Origin: an uncultured Endomicrobiia bacterium
GTDB lineage: Bacteria > Elusimicrobiota > Endomicrobiia > DTEH01
DNA length: 54,652 bases
Reading direction: 5' to 3'
Assembly (NCBI GenBank): GCA_937936785.1
Contig: CALDDQ010000018.1
Span: forward strand, 1-54,652
Under the pieces are notes generated by a model. It was given only the letters and a program-made list of their open reading frames with translations. It was not told the origin of the DNA and did no database searches. A program made the translations under genes and the position numbers. Below, piece after piece: positions 1-8,972 of the stretch; position 1 is the first letter of the stretch; every line of letters starts with the position of its first letter.

Positions 1-1
1 T

Positions 2-172
2 ACAGGGACAGCAAAATTGCCTCAGGGAGTAGAAATGGTTATGCCTGGGGACAATGTTACTATGGAGATAGAGTTAATAACACCGATAGCGTTAGAAAAA
101 CAGTTTAGGTTTGCAATAAGAGAAGGTGGGCATACTGTAGGCGCTGGTGTTGTAACTGAAGTTATTGAATAA
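2..172 (+). CDS. tuf: Elongation factor Tu, C-terminal fragment (cut by window start)
   Basis: The last 56 codons of EF-Tu, the GTPase that carries aminoacyl-tRNA to the ribosome. Frame 2 is open from the first base. It reads through the domain-3 signature [14 protein letters not shown] and ends [21 protein letters not shown], the usual EF-Tu C-terminus with the conserved [10 protein letters not shown] stretch. GTPase domain and start lie outside the window. It sits 70 nt upstream of rpsJ, the common tuf-S10 arrangement. The 173-242 gap is AT-rich and shows no clear terminator, so readthrough into the ribosomal cluster is possible. Identity is very secure; whether this is the only tuf copy cannot be judged. 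Confidence 0.96.
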   Translation, partial: TGTAKLPQGVEMVMPGDNVTMEIELITPIALEKQFRFAIREGGHTVGAGVVTEVIE

Positions 173-242
173 GTAAAAAATTAAATTTATAAAACTTAAG
201 TATATAAAAGTATATTTTGTATCTTAAATACCGAGGAAAAAA

Positions 243-560
243 ATGGTTGCTCAATACCAAAAAATTAGAATAAAACTAAAAAGTTATGATCATAGAATTT
301 TAGACAAATCAGTAAAAAATATTGTAGAAACAGTGAATAGAACAGGGGCACATATTTCAGGTCCGGTTTTATTACCGGTTAGAATAAAAAGGTATACAGT
401 ATTAAGATCACCTCATTCAGATAAAAAATCTCGTGAACAGTTCGAAATGCGAATTCACAAACGTTTAATTGACATATTGGATCCTACTCCAACAACTGTT
501 GAAGAATTGATGAAATTACAGTTGCCTTCAGGGATTGAAGTAGAAATTAAAATGGCATAG
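243..560 (+). CDS. rpsJ: 30S ribosomal protein S10
   Basis: S10 of the small-subunit head, which also acts as NusE in antitermination complexes with NusB (a nusB gene is at 42305). The protein is 105 aa, close to the usual 100-105. The signature [20 protein letters not shown] is intact in the middle, and the C-terminus ends in a short hydrophilic tail after the conserved [15 protein letters not shown] Shine-Dalgarno at 233-236 sits 6 nt before the ATG. First gene of the S10 operon proper, 32 nt ahead of rplC. Confidence 0.97.
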   Translation: MVAQYQKIRIKLKSYDHRILDKSVKNIVETVNRTGAHISGPVLLPVRIKRYTVLRSPHSDKKSREQFEMRIHKRLIDILDPTPTTVEELMKLQLPSGIEVEIKMA

Positions 561-592
561 TATCTGTTAAGTAACAGGAGAAAATAAAGAAG

Positions 593-1270
593 ATGATTAA
601 AGGACTTTTAGCAAAAAAAATTGGTATGACAAGGATATATAATGAAAACGAAGTTATTCCTGTAACTGTAGCACAGGCAGGACCGTGTAAAATTATTGAA
701 ATTAGAAATTATGAAGATAAAAAATATAGTGCACAATTAGGTATTGGAACAAAAAAAAGGCGTAACACTTCAAAATCTTTAATAGGTCATTTGAAAAAGA
801 ATAATATCCCATTTGTCCCAAAGGTTATAAAAGAAGTTCCTATAGAAAAACCCGAAGAACACAAAGTGGGAGATGAGATAAACTCATCAATTTTTTCTGT
901 GAATGAACTTATAAATGTTCAAGGCATAACAAAAGGTCGTGGTTTTTCCGGTGTTGTAAAACGGTGGGATTTTGGTGGTGGACCAAGAACGCATGGACAG
1001 TCTGACAGATTGAGACATCCTGGCGCAATTGGTTCTCAAAGGCCACAACGTGTTATAAAAGGTATGAAAATGGCTGGTCACTATGGTTCAGAAACAGTAA
1101 CAATAAAGAATTTACAAATTGTAAGAATTGATCAAGAAAAAAATTTGTTGTTTATAAAAGGATCTGTTCCTGGAGCAAATAATTCTATATTTACAATAAC
1201 TAAAACTGGAAGAATTATAAAACCAAAAGAAGTTACGACTGGAAAAAAAGATAAGAAAGGAAAGAAATAG
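593..1270 (+). CDS. rplC: 50S ribosomal protein L3
   Basis: L3 binds 23S rRNA near the peptidyl-transferase centre and starts large-subunit assembly. The 225-aa protein opens with the typical GLLAKKIGMTRIY. It carries the L3 signature around residues 115-150 (GRGFSGVVKRWDFGGGPRTHG, then HPGAIGSQRPQRVIKGMKMAG), including the loop whose glutamine is often methylated. The last ~20 residues are a lysine-rich tail, longer than in E. coli. Start ATG at 593 has an AGGAG about 12 nt upstream and a closer AAAGAAG. Second gene of the S10 string. Confidence 0.97.
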   Translation: MIKGLLAKKIGMTRIYNENEVIPVTVAQAGPCKIIEIRNYEDKKYSAQLGIGTKKRRNTSKSLIGHLKKNNIPFVPKVIKEVPIEKPEEHKVGDEINSSIFSVNELINVQGITKGRGFSGVVKRWDFGGGPRTHGQSDRLRHPGAIGSQRPQRVIKGMKMAGHYGSETVTIKNLQIVRIDQEKNLLFIKGSVPGANNSIFTITKTGRIIKPKEVTTGKKDKKGKK

Positions 1271-1321
1271 TTTTTATAAAAAATTATTCTAAAAAAGTTT
1301 CAAAAAACTAAGGATATAAAA

Positions 1322-1960
1322 ATGAGTAAGGTAGACAATAATTTACTGGATGTTATAGATATAACAAGTGGTAACAAGATTGAAAGTGTTGAAATCCCAA
1401 AAAGTATACAAAAATATTTTGAATATCCAAACCCGAAAGCAGTTTTGCACGAAATTGTAGTTGCGTATCTGGCAAACCAAAGACAAGGAACACATTCAAC
1501 AAAAACACGTTCCGAAGTTCGTGGCGGTGGTAAAAAACCATGGAGACAAAAGCATACTGGCAGAGCAAGGGCTGGTTCTATAAGATCTCCTTTATGGCGA
1601 AAAGGTGGTATAACTTTTGGTCCTAAGCCGAGAGATTACTACATAACAATAACAAAACAAAAAAAAGTTGTTAGCAAGTATATTTCATTAGCTGAAAAAG
1701 TTAAAGATAATGATTTAATAGTTGTAAACAATTTAGAACCTGCAACTGTTAAAACTAAAGATTTTGTCAAATTACTAAAAAATTTAAAATTAGAAGATAC
1801 AAAAGTTCTTCTGGTTCCGAGAGAACTAAATAATAATTTGAAATTAGCAACTAGAAATATTAAGAAAATTCTAATTAATAGAGTTGCTGATTTGAATGCA
1901 TACAATATATTAAATTACAAAAAAATTGTAATAACTAAAGAGGCATTGTTATGTCTATAG
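1322..1960 (+). CDS. rplD: 50S ribosomal protein L4
   Basis: L4 lines the peptide exit tunnel and in E. coli is the autogenous regulator of the S10 operon; whether it does so here is unknown. The 212-aa protein has the conserved tunnel-loop segment near residues 55-105 (RQGTHSTKTRSEVRGGGKKP, WRQKHTGRARAGSIRSPLW, GGITFGPKPRDY). A start-proximal AAGGA motif lies at 1310-1314. Its 3' end overlaps rplW by 10 nt, suggesting translational coupling. The N-terminal ~25 residues are more variable than in model L4 proteins. Confidence 0.96.
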   Translation: MSKVDNNLLDVIDITSGNKIESVEIPKSIQKYFEYPNPKAVLHEIVVAYLANQRQGTHSTKTRSEVRGGGKKPWRQKHTGRARAGSIRSPLWRKGGITFGPKPRDYYITITKQKKVVSKYISLAEKVKDNDLIVVNNLEPATVKTKDFVKLLKNLKLEDTKVLLVPRELNNNLKLATRNIKKILINRVADLNAYNILNYKKIVITKEALLCL

Positions 1961-2244
1961 ATGTTTACAAAATAATAAAAAGACCAATAATAACAGAAAA
2001 AACTACAAAGTTGAGAGAAGATAATAAGTATGTATTTGAAGTAAGTTTGGACTCAAACAAAAATGATATTAAGTTTGCAATTGAAAAAATGTTTAATGTT
2101 GATGTAGAGAGCATTCGGACAAATATAGTTAAAGGAAAATTACGACGTTATGGTCGTTATGAAGGATATAGACCTGACTGGAAAAAAGCAATTGTTAAAT
2201 TATCAAAAGGGCAAACTATAAAATTGTTAGAAGAGTTAAAATGA
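1951..2244 (+). CDS. rplW: 50S ribosomal protein L23
   Basis: L23 sits at the tunnel exit and is the docking site for trigger factor and SRP. The 97-aa protein begins with the family pattern [14 protein letters not shown] and keeps [20 protein letters not shown] and the [20 protein letters not shown] segment. Normal length. Its ATG lies inside the end of rplD, with the SD-like AAAGAGG at 1937-1943. Followed 19 nt later by rplB. Confidence 0.96.
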   Translation: MSIDVYKIIKRPIITEKTTKLREDNKYVFEVSLDSNKNDIKFAIEKMFNVDVESIRTNIVKGKLRRYGRYEGYRPDWKKAIVKLSKGQTIKLLEELK

Positions 2245-2263
2245 TTATAGGAGATATTTTTTT

Positions 2264-3094
2264 ATGGGAATAAAAACTTACAGACCATATACACCAAGCA
2301 GAAGATTTTATTCAACGGACGATTTTTCAGACATAACAAAAACGAAACCCGAGAAAAGTCTAATAGTAAAATTAAAAAAACATTCTGGTAGAAATAATAC
2401 AGGCGCAATAACAGTTAGGCACCAAGGCGGTGGACAGAAACAGTTCTATAGGATAATAGATTTTAAAAGAGATAAATATGATGTTCGCGGAAAAGTTATC
2501 TCAATTGAATATGATCCAAACAGGTCATCTAGAATATCTCTTATAGAATATGAAGATGGAGAAAAACGTTATATAATATCACCTTTAGGATTAAAGGTAG
2601 GAGACACAGTTTTAAGTAGCAGAAATGCAATAGATTTTTCTGTTGGCAATGCAATGCCAATAGAATTTATACAAGTTGGTAGTATGATACATAATATAGA
2701 AATTTTACCAGGACAAGGTGGGAAATTATGTAGAGCAGCAGGAAGTTTTGCACAAATTTTAGCAAAAGAAGGTGATTATGCTCATATAAGATTACAATCA
2801 GGAGAAATTCGACTAATTAAGTTAACTTGTATGGCAACTATTGGTCAGGTTGGAAATTTAGAACATGAAAATATCATACTTGGTAAAGCTGGTAGAACAA
2901 GGTATTTTGGAATAAGACCAACAGTTCGTGGTGTAAAAATGAATGCTGTAGATCATCCTATGGGAGGAGGTAGAGGAAGATCAAAAGGTGGTAATATTCC
3001 ACAATCTCCGACCGGTGTTCCAGCAAAAGGGTATAAAACTAGAAGAAAAAAAAATGTTTGGAATAAGTTTATTATTGCAAAAAGAAAAAAATAA
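2264..3094 (+). CDS. rplB: 50S ribosomal protein L2
   Basis: L2 is a core large-subunit protein needed for subunit association and peptidyl-transferase activity. The 276-aa length matches the family. The N-terminal part has [20 protein letters not shown], and the C-terminal part has the highly conserved [18 protein letters not shown] with the functionally important histidine, followed by a basic tail rich in R and K. A GGAG at 2250-2253 precedes the ATG by about 10 nt. No anomalies. Confidence 0.97.
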   Translation: MGIKTYRPYTPSRRFYSTDDFSDITKTKPEKSLIVKLKKHSGRNNTGAITVRHQGGGQKQFYRIIDFKRDKYDVRGKVISIEYDPNRSSRISLIEYEDGEKRYIISPLGLKVGDTVLSSRNAIDFSVGNAMPIEFIQVGSMIHNIEILPGQGGKLCRAAGSFAQILAKEGDYAHIRLQSGEIRLIKLTCMATIGQVGNLEHENIILGKAGRTRYFGIRPTVRGVKMNAVDHPMGGGRGRSKGGNIPQSPTGVPAKGYKTRRKKNVWNKFIIAKRKK

Positions 3095-3109
3095 TTTTGT
3101 GAGGATAAT

Positions 3110-3385
3110 ATGCCAAAAACACCTTATGTAGATGAAAAAGTTTATAAAAAAGTTCAAAAAATTATTCAGACAAATGATAAAAAAGTTATAAAAACATGGG
3201 CAAGAAGTTGTACTATAATTCCTGAGTTTATAGGTTTTACATTTTTAGTACACAATGGAAAAAAGTTTATTCCGGTATATATTACAGAACAAATGATAGG
3301 TCATAAACTAGGCGAGTTTTCTCCGACAAGGATTTTCCGTGGCCACGGAGAAGCTCATACTAAGGAAGCAACTGAACTGACATAA
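3110..3385 (+). CDS. rpsS: 30S ribosomal protein S19
   Basis: S19 forms a complex with S13 in the 30S head and contacts the tRNA/intersubunit bridge. The 91-aa protein shows the family motifs [47 protein letters not shown] in order, written here in parts: [12 protein letters not shown], then [11 protein letters not shown], then [24 protein letters not shown] ribosome-binding site lies just upstream of the ATG. Sixteen nt after rplB. Confidence 0.96.
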   Translation: MPKTPYVDEKVYKKVQKIIQTNDKKVIKTWARSCTIIPEFIGFTFLVHNGKKFIPVYITEQMIGHKLGEFSPTRIFRGHGEAHTKEATELT

Positions 3386-3445
3386 TTATTAGATTCACAT
3401 ATTAAGTTTTTTTAACTATAAGATTATGTAATAATGGAGAATACA

Positions 3446-3784
3446 ATGGAAGGAATATGTAAGGCAAAATTTGTAAGATGTTCACCAATAAAAATTGCAC
3501 AAGTATTAAAAATTATACGAAAAAAAAGTGTTGCTGAAGTTTTTAACATTTTAAATCATTTAAATAAGTCTTCTTCTGATATAATAAAAAAAGCAGTAAA
3601 AAGTGCTTTGTCAAATGCAAAGGGGTTAAAGTCGCCAGACAAATATTTTGTTAAGACGTGTTTTGTAACTAAAGGACCATATTATAAAAGAATAATGCCA
3701 AGAGCTTTTGGTCGTGCAGCTACGTTTACACGCAAAACTGCACATTTAACTGTTGTAGTAAGTGATGAAAAGATTAAAAAATAA
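3446..3784 (+). CDS. rplV: 50S ribosomal protein L22
   Basis: L22 reaches from the ribosome surface into the exit-tunnel constriction. I start it at 3446 (112 aa) rather than the in-frame ATG at 3434. GGAG at 3436-3439 is correctly placed (6 nt) for 3446, whereas 3434 would overlap that site and has no upstream SD of its own. Conserved features: CSPIKIAQVLKIIRKK near the N-terminus, and the beta-hairpin region GPYYKRIMPRAFGRAATFTRKT close to the C-terminus. Lies between rpsS and rpsC as usual. Confidence 0.95.
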   Translation: MEGICKAKFVRCSPIKIAQVLKIIRKKSVAEVFNILNHLNKSSSDIIKKAVKSALSNAKGLKSPDKYFVKTCFVTKGPYYKRIMPRAFGRAATFTRKTAHLTVVVSDEKIKK

Positions 3785-3820
3785 TTTAGCAGTAAAATAT
3801 TTAAGGAGAAAAATAATTTT

Positions 3821-4528
3821 ATGGCACAAAAAGTTTCGCCAATAGCAAACAGAATAGGATATATTGAAGATTGGAATTCAAAATGGTTTGATTTAAAATC
3901 TGCTGCAGAATATGTGGAACAGGATTTTCACATTAGAGAGTATATTAGATCAAAGTTTAGAAATGCTATTGTCCCAAAAGTTGTAATAGAACGAACTGGA
4001 AAACAAATGATAGTTGATATTCACACTGTCCGTCCGGGAATAATAATAGGCAAAGGTGGAGAAAATATTAATGAAGCTACAGAATATATTGAAAAACTTA
4101 CTAAAGCAGATAAAGTTTCAATAAAAGTTACTGAAGTTAAATATCCATCTTTAAATGCCAAAGCTGTTGGTGAGTTTATTGCAATACAATTGGAAAAAAA
4201 TATTAGTTATAGAAGAGCAATAAAAACTGCTATACAAAAAACCATGGAATCTGGTGCTTTAGGAATAAAAGTACGTGTAAGTGGACGATTAGGCGGAGTT
4301 GAAATTGCACGTGCTGAATGGTTCAAAGAAGGACGAGTTCCATCAAACACTTTTCGTGCTATAATAGATTTTGGTATCTCAGAAGCTTTGATAAAAAAAG
4401 GCAAGATCGGTATAAAAGTATGGATTTTTATCAAAGAACTTTTAACAGAACAAGAACGAGAACTAGCAAGAATGGGAAAAATTTATGATATTATAGAAAA
4501 CATAACTTATACAAAAGAGACGAGGTAA
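3821..4528 (+). CDS. rpsC: 30S ribosomal protein S3
   Basis: S3 is at the mRNA entry site and contributes to ribosomal helicase activity. 235 aa. Residues ~40-110 form the type-2 KH domain with the GxxG-type loop PGIIIGKGGENI. The C-terminal domain has ESGALGIKVRVSGRLGGVEIARAEW (split: GALGIKVRVSGRLGGVEIAR and AEW) and ends with KIGIKVWIF. A perfect AAGGAGA lies upstream at 3802-3808. Six nt gap to rplP. Ordinary member of the family. Confidence 0.96.
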   Translation: MAQKVSPIANRIGYIEDWNSKWFDLKSAAEYVEQDFHIREYIRSKFRNAIVPKVVIERTGKQMIVDIHTVRPGIIIGKGGENINEATEYIEKLTKADKVSIKVTEVKYPSLNAKAVGEFIAIQLEKNISYRRAIKTAIQKTMESGALGIKVRVSGRLGGVEIARAEWFKEGRVPSNTFRAIIDFGISEALIKKGKIGIKVWIFIKELLTEQERELARMGKIYDIIENITYTKETR

Positions 4529-4534
4529 AAACTA

Positions 4535-4951
4535 ATGTTGATGCCAAGTAGAGTAAAATATAGAAAACATCATTTAAGAAGCACCAAAGGTATTTCAAAA
4601 AAAGCTACGTCACTAAATTTTGGTGAGTATGGACTAAGAACCCTTGAAAATGCATATTTAACCCAAAGACAAATTGAAGCATGCAGACTTACAATAGCAC
4701 GTTTTTTTAAAACAGGAGGAAAACTTTGGATACGGGTTTTTCCTGATTTATCAGTTACAAAAAAACCTGCAGAAACAAGACAGGGAAAAGGTAAAGGTGA
4801 TCCTGCATACTGGGCTACGGTGATAAAAAAAGGAAGGATTTTGTTTGAGATTGAAGGTGTTTCTAAAGCAGATGCAATGGAAATTTTTAAACAAGTTTCA
4901 TTTAAACTGCCTGTTAGGACAAAATTTGTATCAAGGGATGAAGTTATATGA
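4535..4951 (+). CDS. rplP: 50S ribosomal protein L16
   Basis: L16 organises tRNA-binding architecture of the large subunit. 138 aa, the standard size. The canonical N-terminus MLMPSRVKYRKHHL supports the ATG at 4535, with ACGAGG upstream. Other conserved blocks: GEYGLRTLENAYLTQRQIEA, RFFKTGGKLWIRVFPD, KKPAETRQGKGKGDPAYW. Its stop overlaps the rpmC start (ATGA). Confidence 0.96.
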   Translation: MLMPSRVKYRKHHLRSTKGISKKATSLNFGEYGLRTLENAYLTQRQIEACRLTIARFFKTGGKLWIRVFPDLSVTKKPAETRQGKGKGDPAYWATVIKKGRILFEIEGVSKADAMEIFKQVSFKLPVRTKFVSRDEVI

Positions 4952-5154
4952 AAATTAAACAATTCAGAGAAATAAAAAATTTTTCAAAAGAGGAACTATT
5001 GGCTAAATTAGAAGAAGTACAAAAAAAATTTTTTGAGCTAAAATTTAGACACAAAGTAACCAAACTCAAGAATCCATTAGAAATTCGCGAACTTAGGCGT
5101 GATATAGCAAGATTAAAAACATTGTTATCGGTAAAATTTAATGTAAATAAATAG
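4948..5154 (+). CDS. rpmC: 50S ribosomal protein L29
   Basis: Small helical-hairpin protein near the tunnel exit, partner of L23. 68 aa. Shows the L29 pattern of an acidic first helix (EEELLAKL-like, here SKEELLAKLEEVQKKFFELK) and a basic second helix (EIRELRRDIARLKTLL). Start overlaps the end of rplP by 4 nt, so translation is probably coupled; there is an upstream GGGATGAAG. Confidence 0.94.
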   Translation: MKIKQFREIKNFSKEELLAKLEEVQKKFFELKFRHKVTKLKNPLEIRELRRDIARLKTLLSVKFNVNK

Positions 5155-5166
5155 AGGAAATATAAA

Positions 5167-5403
5167 ATGGCTAGGATAATAAAAACAGGAACAGTTGTAT
5201 CTGACAAAATGCAAAAAACGCGTGTTATAAAAGTAGAACACGTATTTAGACATCCTAAGTATGTCAAAACATTGCGTAAAACAAAAAAGTATTATGCCCA
5301 TGATGAAAACAATATCTCCAAAATAGGAGATAAAGTTAAGATAGAATTTACAAGACCTATTTCTAAACTAAAACGTTGGAAAATATTGGAGATCATAAAA
5401 TGA
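5167..5403 (+). CDS. rpsQ: 30S ribosomal protein S17
   Basis: Primary 16S-binding OB-fold protein. 78 aa; contains [25 protein letters not shown] (first part [18 protein letters not shown]) and the conserved KYYAHDENN and [18 protein letters not shown] blocks. AGAGGAAA ribosome-binding site upstream. Its stop overlaps the true rplN start by ATGA. Confidence 0.95.
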   Translation: MARIIKTGTVVSDKMQKTRVIKVEHVFRHPKYVKTLRKTKKYYAHDENNISKIGDKVKIEFTRPISKLKRWKILEIIK

Positions 5404-5765
5404 TACAAAAACGTACAATCTTAGTTGTAGCCGATAACACCGGCGCAAGAAAAGTTGCTTGTATTCAAGCAATGGGACAAAATAAAACTTATGCTTTGGC
5501 AGGAGATATAATAGTAGCATCTGTCAAAGAATCCTCTACTGATGCAACAATCAAAGCAGGTGAAGTAGTAAAAGCAGTTGTAGTAAGAACTGTAAAGCAA
5601 GTTGCTAGGTTAGACGGGTCTTATGTGAGATTTGATGATAACGCTTGTGTAATAATTGATGAAAACAATGATCCAAAAGGAACACGTGTTTTTGGTCCTG
5701 TTGTACGAGAACTTAGAGAAAAAAAGTTTTTAAAAATTATATCGTTAGCTCCGGAGGTTGTATAA
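5400..5765 (+). CDS. rplN: 50S ribosomal protein L14
   Basis: L14 forms an intersubunit bridge near the factor-binding site. I start it at the ATG at 5400, giving 121 aa, the family length, with the typical N-terminus [19 protein letters not shown] and GGAG at 5388-5391. The longer open frame from 5376 would add eight residues read from inside rpsQ and has no family support. Also conserved: [28 protein letters not shown]. Coupled to rpsQ by a 4-nt overlap. Confidence 0.95.
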   Translation: MIQKRTILVVADNTGARKVACIQAMGQNKTYALAGDIIVASVKESSTDATIKAGEVVKAVVVRTVKQVARLDGSYVRFDDNACVIIDENNDPKGTRVFGPVVRELREKKFLKIISLAPEVV

Positions 5766-5776
5766 AATTATTTTTT

Positions 5777-6088
5777 ATGAGAAAAATTAAGAAAAAAGAT
5801 ATTGTAGTTGTAATTTCAGGGAAAGATAAAGGTAAAAAAGGTGAAGTGTTGAAAGTTGAACCTGGAAAAAATAAAGTAATAGTTTCAAAAATTAACATTG
5901 CAAAAAAACATTCCAGACCTACACAATCAGAACCTGGAGGTATTAAAGAAAAAGAATTGCCAATACACATTTCAAATGTACAACTTATTTGCCCTAAATG
6001 TTCAAAACCAACTAGAGTAAAAATAGGTTTTACAAATGATAATAATAAAGTAAGAATTTGTAAGAAGTGTGGAGAAATGATATTATGA
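5777..6088 (+). CDS. rplX: 50S ribosomal protein L24 with C-terminal zinc-ribbon-like end
   Basis: Assembly-initiator protein of the large subunit. 103 aa. The KOW motif is at the N-terminus ([21 protein letters not shown]), followed by [24 protein letters not shown]. The C-terminal third holds two CxxC pairs (CPKC and CKKC, about 27 residues apart), a zinc-ribbon arrangement seen in many L24 proteins. The nearest SD (GGAGG, 5753-5757) is about 19 nt from the ATG, so initiation may depend on coupling with rplN. Stop overlaps rplE. Confidence 0.95.
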   Translation: MRKIKKKDIVVVISGKDKGKKGEVLKVEPGKNKVIVSKINIAKKHSRPTQSEPGGIKEKELPIHISNVQLICPKCSKPTRVKIGFTNDNNKVRICKKCGEMIL

Positions 6089-6642
6089 CAAAAGAAAAAA
6101 CCATTCCAAGACTTAAAGAAACCTATATAAACAAAATTATTCCTGAGTTAATGAAAAAGTTTGGGTATAAAAATGTTTTTCAGGTACCTAGAATTACAAA
6201 AATTGTTATTAACATGGGAGTAAATGAAGCAAAAGAAAATATTAAGTCATTAGACAATGCATCAGACGAATTAGCAGTAATAACCGGGCAAAAACCGTTA
6301 GTTAGAAGAGCAAAAAAAGCTATCTCTAACTTTAAGTTAAAAAAAGGTATGCCTATAGGTCTAAAAGTTACTTTGCGGGGAGACAGAATGTATAATTTTT
6401 TAGATAAGTTAATTTTTATTGCTTTGCCTAAAATTCGTGATTTTAAAGGTCTTAATCCGAAAGCTTTTGATGGAATGGGAAATTATAACTTAGGTATTAC
6501 AGAACAATATATATTCCCAGAAATTAATATAGAAAAATCTGAACGAGTCAGAGGAATGAACATAACCTTTGTCACGACTGCAAAAAAAGATGAAGAGGCT
6601 CGTGAATTATTAGCATTAATAGGAATACCATTTAGAAAATAA
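6085..6642 (+). CDS. rplE: 50S ribosomal protein L5
   Basis: 5S-rRNA-binding protein of the central protuberance. I choose the ATG at 6085 (185 aa) over a GTG 18 nt upstream: it overlaps the rplX stop as ATGA, has GGAG at 6071-6074 and gives a normal length. Conserved blocks: [67 protein letters not shown]-like ([18 protein letters not shown]), and [11 protein letters not shown]. Confidence 0.96.
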   Translation: MTKEKTIPRLKETYINKIIPELMKKFGYKNVFQVPRITKIVINMGVNEAKENIKSLDNASDELAVITGQKPLVRRAKKAISNFKLKKGMPIGLKVTLRGDRMYNFLDKLIFIALPKIRDFKGLNPKAFDGMGNYNLGITEQYIFPEINIEKSERVRGMNITFVTTAKKDEEARELLALIGIPFRK

Positions 6643-6685
6643 AAATATAAGAAAACTTAGTTTTTTTTTGGAGGGAAAAAATAAA

Positions 6686-6871
6686 ATGGCAACAGATGCA
6701 GATCTTGCTAAAATGCGCAAAATGCCTAAGTATTCTATTCAATATAGGAATAGATGTAGAATATGTGGAAGACCGAGAGGGTATGTAAGAGATTTTGGAG
6801 TGTGTAGAATTTGTTTTCGTAACTTAGCACATAGAGGAGAACTTCCAGGAATAAGAAAGTCAAGTTGGTAG
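6686..6871 (+). CDS. rpsZ: 30S ribosomal protein S14 type Z (zinc form)
   Basis: Zinc-binding short S14 of the 30S head. I start it at the ATG at 6686, giving 61 aa, the exact family length, with TTGGAGGG 9 nt upstream; the TTG at 6668 would use that SD as coding sequence. Two CxxC pairs (CRIC and CRIC) around [12 protein letters not shown] form the zinc site; the protein ends [11 protein letters not shown] as is typical. Located between rplE and rpsH as expected. Confidence 0.96.
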   Translation: MATDADLAKMRKMPKYSIQYRNRCRICGRPRGYVRDFGVCRICFRNLAHRGELPGIRKSSW

Positions 6872-6955
6872 ATTTTTTATTTTTAGTTAAAAATTTAAAT
6901 CTAGAAACTATGAATTTGTTAGATTCTTAACTACTAACTAAAAAGGGAGATAATT

Positions 6956-7345
6956 ATGAGTAGTGACCCAATAGCAGATATGCTAACAGCAATAAGAAAT
7001 GCAACTATGGTTTATAATGAAAAGGTTGATGTTCCTTATTCAAAAATAAAATCTGAATTAGCAAGAATTCTTAAAGAAGAAGGTTTTATTGCAAACTACA
7101 AAAAAATTGAGTCACCAAACAAAAATTTTTTAAGAATATACTTAAAATATGGACCAAACAAGGAACAAGTTATTCGTGAAATAAATAGAGTATCTAAACC
7201 TGGTAGTAGAATTTATTCAAAATATAAAGATTTAAACAAAGATCCTTTTAGAATATATATTTTGTCCACACCAAAAGGTATTATTACTAGTAAAGAAGCA
7301 CAAAAATTAAAAGTTGGGGGAGAAGTTATTTGTAGTATTTATTAA
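6956..7345 (+). CDS. rpsH: 30S ribosomal protein S8
   Basis: Central-domain 16S-binding protein; in E. coli S8 represses the spc operon, not testable here. 129 aa. Starts MSSDPIADMLTAIRNATMV, a family hallmark, and ends with STPKGIITSKEAQKLKVGGEVICSIY. AAGGGAGA at 6942-6949 is a strong ribosome-binding site. The 84-nt gap before it is the longest in this part of the cluster; nothing specific is visible in it. Confidence 0.96.
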   Translation: MSSDPIADMLTAIRNATMVYNEKVDVPYSKIKSELARILKEEGFIANYKKIESPNKNFLRIYLKYGPNKEQVIREINRVSKPGSRIYSKYKDLNKDPFRIYILSTPKGIITSKEAQKLKVGGEVICSIY

Positions 7346-7372
7346 GTAAAAATTTTTTGAGGTATTAATTTT

Positions 7373-7948
7373 ATGAGTAAATTAGCAAAAAAACCAATTA
7401 TAGTCCCAGAAAAAGTTAAAGTAGAAATTCTTGATAATAAAACCATAAAAGTAACTGGCCCATTAGGTATTTTAGCTAACGAAATAAAAAATTCAAAATT
7501 TGTAGAAATAAAAATTCAAGATAAAAACATTTTTGTTAATAGGTTAGTAGAATCACGAGAAGGTAAAATGTTTCAAGGTTTATATTATGCAATAATTAAA
7601 AATATGATAAAAGGTGTCTCTGAGGGATATAAGAAAATATTAGAAATTGTAGGAGTAGGTTACCAAGCACAAGTACAAGGAAATAAAATTATAATGAAAC
7701 TTGGTTTTTCACATCCAGTAGAATTTTTGTTGCCTGAAGGTATAAAAGCAACTCTGGATCAAAAAGGTACAGAAATAACTATTTCTGGCATTGACAAGTA
7801 TCTTGTTGGAGAAACTGCAGCAAAATTGAGAAAAATCAAACCACCAGAACCTTACAAAGGAACTGGGATTAAATATAAAGATGAACACATTATTAGAAAA
7901 CTTGGCAAAGCAGCAATTGCAGGTGCTGCTGGTGGTGCAAAAAAATAA
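7373..7948 (+). CDS. rplF: 50S ribosomal protein L6
   Basis: Two-domain protein near the sarcin-ricin loop. 191 aa, slightly longer than the usual ~178, the excess being an Ala/Gly-rich tail (AAIAGAAGGAKK). Conserved KPIIVPEKVKVEI at the N-terminus and GVSEGYKKILEIVGVGYQA, FSHPVEF, KPPEPYKGTGIKYKDEHIIRK further on. TGAGGT lies about 10 nt before the ATG. Confidence 0.96.
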   Translation: MSKLAKKPIIVPEKVKVEILDNKTIKVTGPLGILANEIKNSKFVEIKIQDKNIFVNRLVESREGKMFQGLYYAIIKNMIKGVSEGYKKILEIVGVGYQAQVQGNKIIMKLGFSHPVEFLLPEGIKATLDQKGTEITISGIDKYLVGETAAKLRKIKPPEPYKGTGIKYKDEHIIRKLGKAAIAGAAGGAKK

Positions 7949-7988
7949 TTTTTTAAAAGTTTGTAAAACAAAAAATTAGGAGTAAAAA

Positions 7989-8363
7989 ATGAATTTAAGA
8001 GAAAAAAGTTTTCCTAAAATACGGTTTGAGAAACGAAAATTAAGAATTCGCAAAAAAATTTCAGGCACTCAAGATCGGCCAAGACTTTCTGTATTTAAAA
8101 GTTTAAAAAATATTGAAGTACAAATTATTGATGATAATACAGGAAAAACTTTGTTAAGTGGTTCAACATTGTCAAAAGAGTTAAGAGACATAATTAAAGG
8201 AAAAAATAAAACTGAACAAGCAAAAATTTTAGGTGAAACTATTGCTAAAAAAGCTTTGGCTACAGGAATAAAAAAAATAATTTTTGACCGAAGAGGCAAT
8301 AAATATATTGGAAGAATAAAAAGTTTATCTGATGCCTTAAGAGCAGGAGGGTTAGAATTTTAA
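7989..8363 (+). CDS. rplR: 50S ribosomal protein L18
   Basis: 5S-rRNA-binding protein of the central protuberance, next to L5. 124 aa. Contains RPRLSVFKSLKNIEVQIIDD, and a C-terminal FDRRGNKYIGRIKSLSDALRAGGLEF with the FDRxGxxYxGRxxALAxAxRxxGLxF family signature. TAGGAG sits 6-11 nt before the ATG. Two nt separate its stop from the rpsE start. Confidence 0.96.
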   Translation: MNLREKSFPKIRFEKRKLRIRKKISGTQDRPRLSVFKSLKNIEVQIIDDNTGKTLLSGSTLSKELRDIIKGKNKTEQAKILGETIAKKALATGIKKIIFDRRGNKYIGRIKSLSDALRAGGLEF

Positions 8364-8365
8364 TT

Positions 8366-8959
8366 ATGGAAAACGAGAAATTAGATATAACAACAAATGA
8401 TTTATCAGAAAAAAAAGATGATGAAGTTGCTATTGCAGAACCAATCGGTCCTTATTCTTCAGATGAAAATATTGATGAAGTTGCTATCCCGGAAATAACA
8501 GATGAAGAACAATTTGAAAAAATTGTAGTTGCAATTAAACGTGTTACAACAGTTTTAAAAGGTGGCAAAAAAATGTCTTTTTATGCAATGGTAGTTGTTG
8601 GTAACAAAAATGGATTAGCAGGTTATGCTTCAGGAAAAGCTAATGAAGTCCCAGCAGCAATAACAAAAGCAACAAAAAAAGCAATGAAAAATTTAATGAA
8701 AATTCCTGTAGTTGGGACAACTATACCGCATCAAATTATTGGTAAACAAGGTAGAACAAAAGTTTTATTAAAACCAGCCAAACCAGGAACTGGTGTTATA
8801 GCAGGTGCAACTGTTAGAGCAGTTATGACTGCTGCAGGTATTAGCGATATTTTAACAAAAATTATTGGTTCTACAAATCCAATAAATGTTGTCCCGGCAA
8901 CTTTTAGTGCACTTCTAGAATTACGAACTAAAGAAGTCACAGAAAATTTACGTAATTAG
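8366..8959 (+). CDS. rpsE: 30S ribosomal protein S5 with acidic N-terminal extension
   Basis: S5 contributes to decoding accuracy and mRNA helicase activity. 197 aa, about 30 longer than E. coli S5. The core starts near residue 50 (FEKIVVAIKRVTTVLKGGKK) and shows the S5 signature (KGGKKMSFYAMVVVGNKNG, then GYASGKANEVPAAITKA). The first ~45 residues are acidic and low-complexity, with a repeated DEVAI-x-E element at residues ~19-25 and ~37-43. The start is supported by GGAGGG at 8346-8351, about 14 nt upstream. The next gene is rplO; rpmD (L30), which normally lies here, is absent. Confidence 0.95.
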   Translation: MENEKLDITTNDLSEKKDDEVAIAEPIGPYSSDENIDEVAIPEITDEEQFEKIVVAIKRVTTVLKGGKKMSFYAMVVVGNKNGLAGYASGKANEVPAAITKATKKAMKNLMKIPVVGTTIPHQIIGKQGRTKVLLKPAKPGTGVIAGATVRAVMTAAGISDILTKIIGSTNPINVVPATFSALLELRTKEVTENLRN

Positions 8960-8972
8960 TGAGGGAATTAAT

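Noticed and set aside
4570-4962. 130-codon open frame on the - strand opposite rplP
   Set aside because: Shadow of a conserved ribosomal gene; no start signal.
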